Origin: Enhygromyxa salina
GTDB taxonomy: Bacteria; Myxococcota_A; Polyangia; Nannocystales; Nannocystaceae
NCBI RefSeq assembly: GCF_000737335.2
Contig: NZ_JMCC02000001.1
Location: 1-64,000 of the forward strand
DNA: 64,000 nucleotides
Direction: 5' to 3'
Shown here: positions 40,602-48,975 of the stretch, piece by piece
Numbering within the stretch: the first letter of the stretch is position 1
Layout: every line of letters begins with the position of its first letter
The notes under the pieces: generated by a model
What the model was told of the DNA's origin: nothing
Database searches by the model: none
The model's input: only the letters and a program-made list of their open reading frames with translations
Position numbers and translations under genes: made by a program

Positions 40602-42296
40602 CTATTTGGTGACGCTGGCCGAGTCGGACGCGACTTGTAATTTCACGGGTCCGTCGGCGGGGATGTTGACGGTTCCAAGCTGCTGCCACGCGGCTTCGGG
40701 ATCATCGCGAAAGCGCACGGTGTATTCGCCGGGCTCGACCTTCGCGGATTCTTGATTTTGACCGCTGAGGTGATCGAGCGTGTACACCTTGCTGCCGAGC
40801 TTCACTTGCGCGTAGACCCCGGTGGCGGTGATCGTCACTGAGGTCATGGTGTTGGTGTTGGGCTTGGGCTTGGTGTTGGGCTTGGTGTTGGTGTTGGTGT
40901 TGGTGTTGGGCTTGGGCTTGGGCTTGGTGTTGGGCTTGGGCTTGGGCGCGGGCTCGGGCTTCGGGGGGGGCGCTTCCTTGGGCACCCGAGCGACCGGCAA
41001 AGGTTCGAGCTTTGGTGCCGCGGGTTCGGGTCGCTCGAGCTGCACGGGTTCGGACGGCTCGGGCTGCACGGGCTCGGGTGTCGTGGCCGCTCGTGCCGGC
41101 TCGTCGTCATCCGACCACCAAACCAGCAATCCCGCGCCCATGCCCAGCAGGGCGAGCAAGGTGACGCTGCCGAGGGCCAGCGGGACCCGCGGGACCCGCC
41201 GGAATTGACGCGCAGGCGCGAGACGAGGGGCGCTGCGGCTCGTCGCCGCGATGCCGCGTTGTCGCGCGCTCGCCGACTCCTCGCCAGCCGGTCTGCGGGC
41301 GGTGGCCGTCTCCGAGCCGCCGCGGGCGAACAGCTCGGTAGCGATGCCCTCGAGCGCTGGCGGGTCCACGTCGATCATCACGGAGGGCAGCGAGCTGCTG
41401 CTCACGAAGCGCTGGATGATCTCCTCGAGCTCGAACCTCGCGTCTCGATCACCTGGCCACTGGCTGAGCAGGCGATGGGCCTCGCGCGCGCTGGCGATAC
41501 GATCGGCGCTCGCGGGCGCGAGCAGGCCCCTGCGCAATTGCTCGAAGATCGCGGGCACCCGCTCGGGCGGGCAGGACAAAGGTGGGATCTCGCCTCGTGC
41601 GACGATCCCGACCAATCGCGTCTCCTCGAGCGCGCCGCCGCGGAACCGCTTGCCGTCGAGTAGTTCATGCAAGATCGCTCCGATAGGGAAGAGGTCGATC
41701 GTCGGCGCCTTGGTCTCGCCGTCGAGCTGCTCGGGCGGCATATAGCGGAGCTTGCCCTTGGCGAACGAGCCAGAGGTCTCCTCCGAGGCCAATCGGGCGA
41801 TGCCGAAATCCATCAATTTGACCTCGCCGGAGCGCGAGAGCATCACATTGTGCGGTGAGATGTCGCGGTGAACGATCGTCCTGCGGGTGCCTTCGTGGTC
41901 GAGTTCGTGCGCGTACGCGAGCGCCTTGAGCAGCTCGCCGATAATATACCCGATCGCCGAATGCGACAGCGTCTCGCCCTTGGCCTCGAGCTGCTCGGTG
42001 AGGTTGGCGAGATCGATGCCCTCGACGTACTCCATCGCCAAGTAGCAGGTGCCGTCGTCGGTCTGGGCCGCGTCGAACACCTGCACGATGTTCGAGTTCG
42101 ACATCAACATCGAGATCCGCGCCTCGTCGAGAAACATCCGCCGGGCGGTGGGATCGTGGGCCTTGGTGGCGAGCAGGGTCTTGATCGCCACGAGCTTGGA
42201 TGCGCCGCCGAGGGCGGGGCGGCGGGCGATCCAGACCTCGCCCATGCCTCCGGCGCCGAGGCGGCGGAGGAGCGTGTAGGGGCCGATGGTTGTCAT
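40602..42296 (-). CDS. Transmembrane Ser/Thr protein kinase with lysine-proline-rich linker
   Basis: A 564-residue kinase. The catalytic domain spans about 5-290: the Gly-rich loop GAGGMGEV, VAIKTL Lys, EARISML Glu, the catalytic loop VHRDISPHN, DFGIAR, and the activation-segment end MPPEQ. All catalytic residues are present. A membrane helix lies near 370-390 (VTLLALLGMGAGLLVWW). The external part is an extended linker with (KPNT)n repeats and a C-terminal beta-rich domain of about 95 residues (TSVTITATGVYAQVKLG). It likely senses a wall or surface ligand outside and phosphorylates cytoplasmic proteins. It shares an operon with the TPR-like gene, and the FG-GAP gene ends 21 bases upstream. 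Confidence 0.93.
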   Translation of the reverse strand: MTTIGPYTLLRRLGAGGMGEVWIARRPALGGASKLVAIKTLLATKAHDPTARRMFLDEARISMLMSNSNIVQVFDAAQTDDGTCYLAMEYVEGIDLANLTEQLEAKGETLSHSAIGYIIGELLKALAYAHELDHEGTRRTIVHRDISPHNVMLSRSGEVKLMDFGIARLASEETSGSFAKGKLRYMPPEQLDGETKAPTIDLFPIGAILHELLDGKRFRGGALEETRLVGIVARGEIPPLSCPPERVPAIFEQLRRGLLAPASADRIASAREAHRLLSQWPGDRDARFELEEIIQRFVSSSSLPSVMIDVDPPALEGIATELFARGGSETATARRPAGEESASARQRGIAATSRSAPRLAPARQFRRVPRVPLALGSVTLLALLGMGAGLLVWWSDDDEPARAATTPEPVQPEPSEPVQLERPEPAAPKLEPLPVARVPKEAPPPKPEPAPKPKPNTKPKPKPNTNTNTNTKPNTKPKPNTNTMTSVTITATGVYAQVKLGSKVYTLDHLSGQNQESAKVEPGEYTVRFRDDPEAAWQQLGTVNIPADGPVKLQVASDSASVTK

Positions 42297-42317
42297 GATG
42301 GAGGTGTTGGGGCGGGG

Positions 42318-44534
42318 TTAGTAGAGGTAGACGGCGCCGGCTTTTGGCGCGGAGTTGTCGAGCTGGTCGCCGCTGATGCCGGTCGCGCTGCTGTCTTCGT
42401 ACCAGGCTCCAACCGCCAAGGTGCCGCCGTCGCCCGACAGCGCCACGCTCCACCCGAAGTAGTCGCCCGAGCCGGAGTTGGAGGCCTTGACGTAGGCTTG
42501 CTGGGACCAGACGGCCTCGCTGCGGGTGAATACGTAGACGGCCCCGGCATAGGACACGGAGTCATTGGCCTCATTGCCGTCGATGCCCGTCGCGCCGCTG
42601 GCTTCGTAAGCGGCGCCAACCGCCAAAGTGTCGCCGTCGCCCGACAGCGCCACGCTCCGCCCGAAGTAGTCGCCCGAGCCGGAGTTGGAAGCCTTGAGGT
42701 AGGCTTGCTGGGACCAGACGGCGCCGCTGCGGACGAACACGTAGACGGCTCCGGCACTGGACGCGGAGTTGTCGGCCTGGTTGCCGTCGATGCCCGTCGC
42801 GCCGCTGTCTTCCCCGTAGGCGCCAACCGCCAAGGTGTCGCCGTCGCCCGACAGCGCCACGCTCCGCCCGAAGTAGTCGCCCGAGCCGGAGTTGGAAGCC
42901 TTGAGGTAGGCTTGCTGGGACCAGACGGCGCCGCTGCGGACGAACACGTAGACGGCTCCGGCACTGGACGCGGAGTTGTCGGCCTGGTTGCCGTCGATGC
43001 CCGTCGCGCCGCTGTCTTCCCCGTAGGCGCCAACCGCCAAGGTGTCGCCGTCGCCCGACAGCGCCACGCTCCGCCCGAAGTAGTCGCCCGAGCCGGAGTT
43101 GGAAGCCTTGAGGTAGGCTTGCTGGGACCAGACGGCGCCGCTGCGGACGAACACGTAGACGGCTCCGGCAACGGACGCGGAGTTGTCGGCCTGGTTGCCG
43201 TCGATGCCCGTCGCGCTGCTGTCTTCTCCGTAGGCGCCAACGGCCAAGGTGTCGCCGTCGCCTGACAGCGCCACGCTCCACCCGAAGCGGTCGTCCGAGT
43301 CGGAGTTGGAAGCCTTGAGGTAGACTTGCTGGGACCAGACGGCGCCGCTGCGGACGAACACGTAGACGGCTCCGGCAACGGACGCGGAGTTGTCGGCCTG
43401 GTTGCCGTCGATGCCCGTCGCGCTGCTGTCTTCTCCGTAGGCGCCAACGGCCAAGGTGTCGCCGTCGTCCGACAGCGTGACGCTCTGCCCGAAGCGGTCG
43501 TCCAAGTCGGAGTTGGAAGCCTTGAGGTAGGCTTGCTGGGACCAGACGGTGCCGCTGCGGGCGAACACGTAGACGGCCCCGGCATTGGACGCGGAGTTGT
43601 CGGCCTGGTTGCCGTCGATGCCCGTTCCGCCGCTGGCTTCGTAAGGGGTGCCAACCGCCAAGGTGTCGCCGTCGCCTGACAGCGCCACGCTGAACCCGAA
43701 GCGGTCGTCCGAGTCGGAGTTGGACGCCTTGAAGTACCCCACCGCCTCCGCCAAGCTCCCCGCCACATAGACGATCGCCGACTCCGAGCATCCCTCAGCA
43801 TTGCACGCCCACAGCTTGTAGCTCGACTTCACTCGAGAGTGCAGCGGGACCGTTAGCGCGACCGACTCCCCAACAATGTCCCCACCAACCTGCACGAACT
43901 CCGCCCCTACGTCCACGCGCTCGAGCAATTGATAGTACTCCGCCCCCAGCACCGGCTCCCAGCTAAACTCGAATTGCTTGACCTGCGAGAAGTCCAGCTC
44001 GAGCGTGGGCACCTCGGGCGAGTGAGTGCAGAGCGACGTGCACAGGTCGAGCTCGCTCATATTGCCATCATCGCACGTCTCGACCCCCTCCCAGACGAAG
44101 CCATCTCCGCACGAAGCCTCGACACAGGTGCTGAGACACGCGTCGGTCTGGTCCGCATTGCCGTCATCGCACGCCTCCCCGGGCTCGACTATGCCATCAC
44201 CGCACGAGGCCAGCGCGCAGGCGTTGGTGCACTCATCGTCATCGACGATGTTTCCGTCGTCGCAACTTTCCCCAGGGCCGAGCTCACCGTCGCCACACAC
44301 ATTCAACATGCATTGGCTGGTACACGGATGGCCGGGTCCATTGTTCGGCCCCTGGTCGCACGCCTCGCCGGCCTGGACGACACCATCGCCGCAATCGTCG
44401 TCCTGCGTGCCGCTCTCGTCCGCCTTCGCGTTGATGCAGTGCTCGGGGTACACCTCGCAGTGCTCCGACAGGCACCCCGTCACCGCGAAGAACACCCCAA
44501 GCAGCACCACTTTAGCGAATCGAAGATTATCCAT
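42318..44534 (-). CDS. FG-GAP repeat lipoprotein with DUF4215 modules
   Basis: A 738-residue surface lipoprotein (lipobox AVTGC, Cys21). Residues about 45-170 hold DUF4215-like Cys repeats (CGDGVVQAGEACD, CDDGNIVDDDECTNAC). A fibronectin-like segment follows. From about 265 come seven FG-GAP repeats of 69 residues (FKASNS, VALSGDGDTLAVG, NQADNSAS, AGAVYVF), folding as a propeller of the integrin-alpha type. The DNA units are almost identical. The protein probably binds a ligand or other surface component. It lies upstream of the kinase gene with the same orientation and a 21-base gap, so co-transcription is likely. A long open frame on the other strand is an artefact of the repeats. Confidence 0.9.
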   Translation of the reverse strand: MDNLRFAKVVLLGVFFAVTGCLSEHCEVYPEHCINAKADESGTQDDDCGDGVVQAGEACDQGPNNGPGHPCTSQCMLNVCGDGELGPGESCDDGNIVDDDECTNACALASCGDGIVEPGEACDDGNADQTDACLSTCVEASCGDGFVWEGVETCDDGNMSELDLCTSLCTHSPEVPTLELDFSQVKQFEFSWEPVLGAEYYQLLERVDVGAEFVQVGGDIVGESVALTVPLHSRVKSSYKLWACNAEGCSESAIVYVAGSLAEAVGYFKASNSDSDDRFGFSVALSGDGDTLAVGTPYEASGGTGIDGNQADNSASNAGAVYVFARSGTVWSQQAYLKASNSDLDDRFGQSVTLSDDGDTLAVGAYGEDSSATGIDGNQADNSASVAGAVYVFVRSGAVWSQQVYLKASNSDSDDRFGWSVALSGDGDTLAVGAYGEDSSATGIDGNQADNSASVAGAVYVFVRSGAVWSQQAYLKASNSGSGDYFGRSVALSGDGDTLAVGAYGEDSGATGIDGNQADNSASSAGAVYVFVRSGAVWSQQAYLKASNSGSGDYFGRSVALSGDGDTLAVGAYGEDSGATGIDGNQADNSASSAGAVYVFVRSGAVWSQQAYLKASNSGSGDYFGRSVALSGDGDTLAVGAAYEASGATGIDGNEANDSVSYAGAVYVFTRSEAVWSQQAYVKASNSGSGDYFGWSVALSGDGGTLAVGAWYEDSSATGISGDQLDNSAPKAGAVYLY
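42358..43740 (-). repeat. 207-bp near-identical coding repeats (FG-GAP)
   Basis: Seven units of 207 bp, with the three central-left copies (about 42660-43110) nearly identical over 180 bases or more and the outer copies more diverged. This is a mark of recent duplication or gene conversion. Assembly across the array should be treated with care. Confidence 0.85.
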
Positions 44535-44850
44535 GACGGCTCGACGCGCCTTCCCGCCCAGCGCGTGGAGTACTTTGCCAGTCGCACACAGACCGCGGTG
44601 ACCCCCGCGTGGACACTGGGGGCTCGATCACGAGGTCGCGGACATCGGGCACACGATGGCGGACCGTCAACTCGACGACCACCTTGAACTTGGAGCGCCG
44701 CTTCTTGGCCCAGTGATCGAACTCGAACCAGTCGAGCGGGAAAATCAATCACGGTCGCGGGGCGCGGGGTTGTAGACGGTGGAGCCGGTACCAGTCGGCT
44801 GGGGTCAGGCCGTCTTGGAGGGCGCGAAGCAGGCCGGCGACAGGAGCTCG
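44535..44850. other. Region with a possible gene remnant
   Basis: On the minus strand, a 73-residue frame with a TTG start (IFPLDWFEFDHWAKKRRSKF, then KVVVELTVRHRVPDVRDLVI) and, just upstream in another frame, LQDGLTPADWYRLHRLQP have protein-like composition. A frame shift and stop lie between. I read this as a decayed gene or a region with sequencing indels; no family was recognised. Confidence 0.35.
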
Positions 44851-45072
44851 ATGACCGTTCGTATGACTCGCGTCGTGTCAATCTTCATCGCGCTCGCGGC
44901 GCTGACTGGATGTCCCCAGGATGACGTGAGGGCAAACGACAAGCAGGGCCCAGCTCGACTGCGCGATAGCGCAGACACTGGAGACCAGTCCTGTTGGGTT
45001 GCGATTGATTCAGCGATGACCTGTCGCACCTCGAGAGCCCGGCGACTCGGAGCGTTCGTGGGACCGACCTGA
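44851..45072 (+). CDS. Small lipoprotein, possibly truncated
   Basis: A 73-residue protein: MTVRMTRVVSIFIALAALTG then Cys21, with AGGAG five bases before the ATG. The residues after the lipobox are polar and unremarkable. It is very short for a lipoprotein, and codon use in the next frames stays plausible past the stop, so the 3' end may be lost. Function unknown. Confidence 0.5.
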   Translation: MTVRMTRVVSIFIALAALTGCPQDDVRANDKQGPARLRDSADTGDQSCWVAIDSAMTCRTSRARRLGAFVGPT

Positions 45073-45107
45073 TCTACGAGAGCGGCTCGTCGATGCCGGC
45101 GTGCCGC

Positions 45108-46421
45108 TCAGGGGTTGGAGAGCACCACGCCAATGCTCGCGTTGAGGTGCAGCGCATAGGCAAAGTCCATGGCCAGGTCGCCGTTGAGGTCCGCCGCGAT
45201 CACCTGACGGGGATTTATGCCAACGTAAATTTGCTCCGCGAAGTCGAGCCCGCCAAGCCCGTCGCCGAGCAGCAATGTCACCGTTCCGCCGTCGTGGTCT
45301 CCCGACACGATGTCGGGGTTGCCGTCGGCGTCGAAGTCTGCGGCCGTGACCGAGCGCGGGCGAACGCCAACGCCGAATATCGTGGGGCTGAGCAGCCCGC
45401 CAGCGCCGTCGTTGAGCGCGAGCCCAACGCTGTCCTCACCTCGGATCACGACGACGATGTCCGGCCAGCCGTCGCCATTGAAGTCGGCGACGTCGAGACT
45501 CTCGGGGCCGTCGCCAGCCGCGACAAAGGTCAGTGGAGCCAGGAACGTGCCCTGGCCAGTGCCACGCAGGATCGCAATTTCGTTGGCGCCCATGCACACG
45601 ACCACGATGTCGGACTCTCCGTCCTTGTCGATGTCGACGACGACCAGATCGGTAGGCTGCGTGGGGACGGCGAAATGATCGACCCCGGCGAATTGGCCGT
45701 TGCCGTTGTTGAGCAAGACCAGGACCTCATCGTCGCCAGCGGACACGACCGCGAGGTCGGCCGCAGAGTCGTGGTTGAAGTCGGCGATCGCGGCGTCGCG
45801 CAGGTCCGCGCCGATCGAGGTGTTGATCTGCGGGCCAAAGCCGCCCGCGCCGTTGTTGATTAGCAGTCCGATCGCGTCGGTATCGTTGCCGTGGGTGGTC
45901 ACGACATCGGGGCGACCGTCACCGCTGAAGTCGCCGAGCGTGATCGACCTGCTGTTGGACGCGCTGCCGTATGCACCGACGTACATGAAGGCGCCCGCGC
46001 CGAGGTTGTGTAGCACTTGGGCCGACTCCGCGAATAGATCGACGCTGACGAGATCGAGCTTGCCGTCGCCGTCGACGTCGCCGGCTCCGACGTAGTGCGG
46101 GTGCGCGAAGGGAGCGAGCATGAGCTGAGTTGGCGGGTGAAAGCAGAGGTCGCCGGGGAATGGCGGGTTGCCGTCGCCGCAACCCTGGATTGGCGGATCG
46201 CCGTCGCCCGAGTCGCCATCGCCGTCGCCGTCGCCCGAGTCGCCGTCGCCGTCGCCAGCCTGGTCGCCGCTCTCGTTCCCGCTCTCGGCTCCGGTGCCGG
46301 TCCCGTCACTCCCGGTCCCCGCCCCTGTGGAGGCCCCGAGGTAGTCGGGGTTGGGTCCAACGCACGCGAGCGTGAGCCATCCAAGCCCGACCGCGAGTGC
46401 CTTCGCATGATCCACCCGCAT
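45108..46421 (-). CDS. VCBS/FG-GAP repeat lipoprotein
   Basis: A 437-residue surface lipoprotein (lipobox LTLAC, Cys20), followed by a linker of Gly, Ser, Thr and a GD tract (about 35-80). From about 105 the DVDGDGKLDLV, DFSGDGRPDVV, DFNGDGWPDIV and DFDADGNPDIV repeats define VCBS/FG-GAP propeller blades with calcium-binding Asp patterns (DxDxDGxxD). Probably a seven-bladed propeller. Unlike the neighbour at 42-44 kb the repeats are diverged, so this is an older protein. The ATG shown gives a compact signal peptide; an ATG three codons upstream is possible. Ligand unknown. Confidence 0.88.
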   Translation of the reverse strand: MRVDHAKALAVGLGWLTLACVGPNPDYLGASTGAGTGSDGTGTGAESGNESGDQAGDGDGDSGDGDGDGDSGDGDPPIQGCGDGNPPFPGDLCFHPPTQLMLAPFAHPHYVGAGDVDGDGKLDLVSVDLFAESAQVLHNLGAGAFMYVGAYGSASNSRSITLGDFSGDGRPDVVTTHGNDTDAIGLLINNGAGGFGPQINTSIGADLRDAAIADFNHDSAADLAVVSAGDDEVLVLLNNGNGQFAGVDHFAVPTQPTDLVVVDIDKDGESDIVVVCMGANEIAILRGTGQGTFLAPLTFVAAGDGPESLDVADFNGDGWPDIVVVIRGEDSVGLALNDGAGGLLSPTIFGVGVRPRSVTAADFDADGNPDIVSGDHDGGTVTLLLGDGLGGLDFAEQIYVGINPRQVIAADLNGDLAMDFAYALHLNASIGVVLSNP

Positions 46422-46516
46422 AGGGTACATGTGTCCGCGATTGGCAAGTAAGTGCTGTCGAGCTCGCGGGGCGATGACGGGCGCTCCAACTGCCGCAGCG
46501 GTGATATTGTCTGTCC

Positions 46517-47536
46517 ATGCGTCATCGACCTCTTGTCTGGGCACTGGGCTCTAGTATGGTCTGTATGCTGGGCATGGCGGGGCCCGCTCGCGCGAGCCCT
46601 AGCGAGTTTGGGGTGGCGCCCGTCGAGTACACCGGGGAGCTGCCGCAAGATTTTCGTCGGGAGTTCGAGCAGACCTTAGCCAAGTCGCTCGAGCGTGCAG
46701 GCCGAACCGCTGTGGTGCTGCGCTCCAACGACTGCGCGAGCTTCGAGTGCATGCGCGAGGCCGCCACGGCGGCCGAGATCCCGGTCACGCTGGCGGTTCG
46801 GGTCAACAACGGGTCTCGCGAGTACAGCGCCGAGATCCTCGCGCACGACTCCCGAACGGGCGAGAAATTGGCCCAGGTCTCGATCACCTGCGGCGTGTGT
46901 GGGCAGCAAGAATTTCTCGACGCCATCCCGGCCAAGATCATCGAGCTCGAGTCCGAGATCGACCGGATCTTTGCGGGGCGCACCGAGCCACCGCGTCTGC
47001 GAGTCGCCGGGACACCCAACGCAGCGGAGCTCACCCTCGATGGCGCCATGATCGGCGTCAGTCCGCTCGACGTCGAAGTCAGGACGGGCGACCACCAGCT
47101 CGAGATCCGGGCCCGCAACCACACGACGCAGGTCCACCGCTGGATCGCGGTCGGGGGCGTGGAGGAGGTCGTCGAGTACGAGCTCAAGCGCCTGCTCGTG
47201 AAGAGAGAGCGCGAGCGAAAGCCACGGCCCGGACTGCGCGTCGGTGGGTGGTTCGCCGTCTCGCTTGGGGTCATCAGCGTTGGCACGGGGGCCGTGTTGA
47301 TCGGCATTGACGGGCGTCCGCACATGCCAACCTGCGCGCCGTCATCGCTCGACCTCAACGGTGCCTGCCCAAACGTCTACACGACGGGAGCGCTCGGCGC
47401 TGTCGCGCTCGCTGTCGGGCTGGCGGGTGCGGGGACCGGGGCCGGGTTGCTGATCTTCGAGCACCAGGCGCGGCCGAAGGAGCCTCTGACCGCGGAGCTT
47501 CGGTTGAGCGCTGGCGGGCTCGCGCTGCGCTTTTGA
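46517..47536 (+). CDS. PEGA-domain membrane protein
   Basis: A 339-residue protein: a Sec signal peptide (1-27), a domain of about 130 residues with paired cysteines, then a PEGA-like domain (about 155-225; ELTLDGAMIGVSPLDVEVRT then DHQLEIRA), a basic linker (KRERERKPRPG), and two C-terminal membrane helices separated by a Cys-containing loop. PEGA modules are beta-sandwich extracellular domains common next to Ser/Thr kinases in myxobacteria. Likely located in the envelope with its N-terminal part outside. It is convergent with the frameshifted lipoprotein gene. No kinase is immediately adjacent. Confidence 0.82.
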   Translation: MRHRPLVWALGSSMVCMLGMAGPARASPSEFGVAPVEYTGELPQDFRREFEQTLAKSLERAGRTAVVLRSNDCASFECMREAATAAEIPVTLAVRVNNGSREYSAEILAHDSRTGEKLAQVSITCGVCGQQEFLDAIPAKIIELESEIDRIFAGRTEPPRLRVAGTPNAAELTLDGAMIGVSPLDVEVRTGDHQLEIRARNHTTQVHRWIAVGGVEEVVEYELKRLLVKRERERKPRPGLRVGGWFAVSLGVISVGTGAVLIGIDGRPHMPTCAPSSLDLNGACPNVYTTGALGAVALAVGLAGAGTGAGLLIFEHQARPKEPLTAELRLSAGGLALRF

Positions 47537-47565
47537 GCGACGCGCCTGGTCTGGCCGCTAACAGG

Positions 47566-48250
47566 TCAAGCGCCTGGCGTTGCCAGCACGCAGCTCTCGA
47601 TCTCGTGGCAGGTGGGCCGCTCCGCGCACTCGCCAAGCCGCAGCTCTTGCTCGTCGTCCAAGATCGAATCGCACTTGTCGATGCACTGCGCGATCCTGGC
47701 GTGGTCACTCTCGTTCTCGGCCCTGACACCGCGCAAACGCCCAGCACGCGCGGTCGCAGCCCTTGGCAACAGGAACGACCACCGAGCTGGTGGGTCCGGC
47801 GCTGGCCGCTTGGTCGGGCCACGCATCACGGACGCACGCCAAGAAGGGATCGCAGCGAGCTGCATCCGCCCTCGATGCAGCTGGGAGCGCGCAGCCAAAC
47901 AGCGACGGGCTCGCGGCGCTCGGCGGAGGGCTCGTCACGCAAGCTGCGAGGCACTCGAGCTCGATCCAGACCGCCGCCCTTGGCCCGTGAACGCCCGCCT
48001 CGATCACGCAGTCGTGGAGCTCGCCGCATGACCGCTCGCAGGGGGAGCCGCCTCGAGCTGGCGCGGGCTCCCAGTCGGAGGAGTCGGAGGAGTCGGAGGT
48101 GTCGGGCGTGACGCCGGTTGGTCGGGGCTGTGGTGTCGGGCTCGACGCGGTGGCCGGGCTCGACACCTGCGGCGGCGTGGGCGGGGTCGCAGGCTCGGAT
48201 CGCTGGCAGCCGATCACGCAGCCCAGCGCGATCAGCCAGCTTCGCGTCAT
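47566..48250 (-). pseudogene. Cys-rich lipoprotein broken by one frameshift
   Basis: The first frame gives a lipoprotein (CVIGC lipobox, Cys15) with Cys pairs (CERSCGELHDC, CDRACWAFARCQ) and then runs into a stop. The next frame continues as AENESDHARIAQCIDKCDSI and CAERPTCHEIESC to a stop at its end. Removing one base from the CCC run at 47721-47723 joins them into one 227-residue, evenly Cys-paired protein. A single-base sequencing indel is the simplest reading, but a real inactivation is possible. Its start overlaps the stop of the zincin gene by ATGA, so the pair is coupled. Confidence 0.75.
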
Positions 48251-48966
48251 TCGAGGCCAAGCCGCTCGACGTCGTCCTCGTCGAGCCCAAAGAAGTGGCC
48301 GATCTCGTGCAACAAGGTGATCTCGATCTCGTCGAGCAAGCTCTCGTTGTCCGGCGCGTCGTCGAGCAAGTTGGCGTAGAACAGCACGATGCGGGTAGGG
48401 GCCTGGGCGAGCTCCCCGGCCGCGAGCCGCCCCTGCTCGAGACCCTCGAACAACCCGAGCGCGCGCGGATCAAACCCCTCGCGCACGATGTCCGGGTGCG
48501 GCCTGGGCTCGAGCACGATCGGGACGTCGCGCAGGTGCTCGCGGAACTCATCGGGGATCCGCGTCATGAAGTACTCGGCGGTGGTCTCGATGAAGTCGAG
48601 GTCCTGCTTGCGGAAGCGCTCGTCCTGGTCCGCGTCGGCCAGGGTGTCGAGCCGCAGGCACTCGAGGAAGTGGATGATCATGCCCTCCCGATCATCGGCC
48701 TCCTCGCAGGCGAGCGCGCGCAGGTAGTGCGCGTCGGCGTGGTTCGGATCGAGCCGCAGCAGCTGGTCCAGGATCGCGATCCCGGACTCGGGGCCCTCGC
48801 GCTCCCAGGCCACGACCGCGCGCTCGTACAGCACTTGGGGGTGCTGCTCGCCGAGCTGCTTGGCGAGCTCGTCAATGACCGCGCTCGCGCGGTCGAAGTC
48901 ACGCAGCTCGAGGGCTTCCGCGATCACCAGCCAGCGCGCGTCGTCGAGGTCGTCGTCAGTAGACAC
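48247..48966 (-). CDS. TPR plus minimal zincin metallopeptidase-like protein
   Basis: A 239-residue cytoplasmic protein. The first half has TPR-like helices (AVVAWEREGPESGIAILDQL; DAHYLRALACEEADDREG). The second half is like the MMP/zincin-like minimal metallopeptidase family (RIVLFYANLLDDAPDN, then the zinc motif HEIGHFFGLDEDD). HExxH is intact; family members conserve a third Asp ligand after the Gly. No signal peptide, so action is in the cytosol. A coupled downstream lipoprotein gene suggests joint expression but not joint function. Substrate unknown. Confidence 0.85.
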   Translation of the reverse strand: MSTDDDLDDARWLVIAEALELRDFDRASAVIDELAKQLGEQHPQVLYERAVVAWEREGPESGIAILDQLLRLDPNHADAHYLRALACEEADDREGMIIHFLECLRLDTLADADQDERFRKQDLDFIETTAEYFMTRIPDEFREHLRDVPIVLEPRPHPDIVREGFDPRALGLFEGLEQGRLAAGELAQAPTRIVLFYANLLDDAPDNESLLDEIEITLLHEIGHFFGLDEDDVERLGLE

Positions 48967-48975
48967 GCCCGCAGG

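Noticed and set aside
41868..43265. Plus-strand frame of 465 residues with repeats
   Set aside because: Its repeats are the reverse of the FG-GAP coding repeats.
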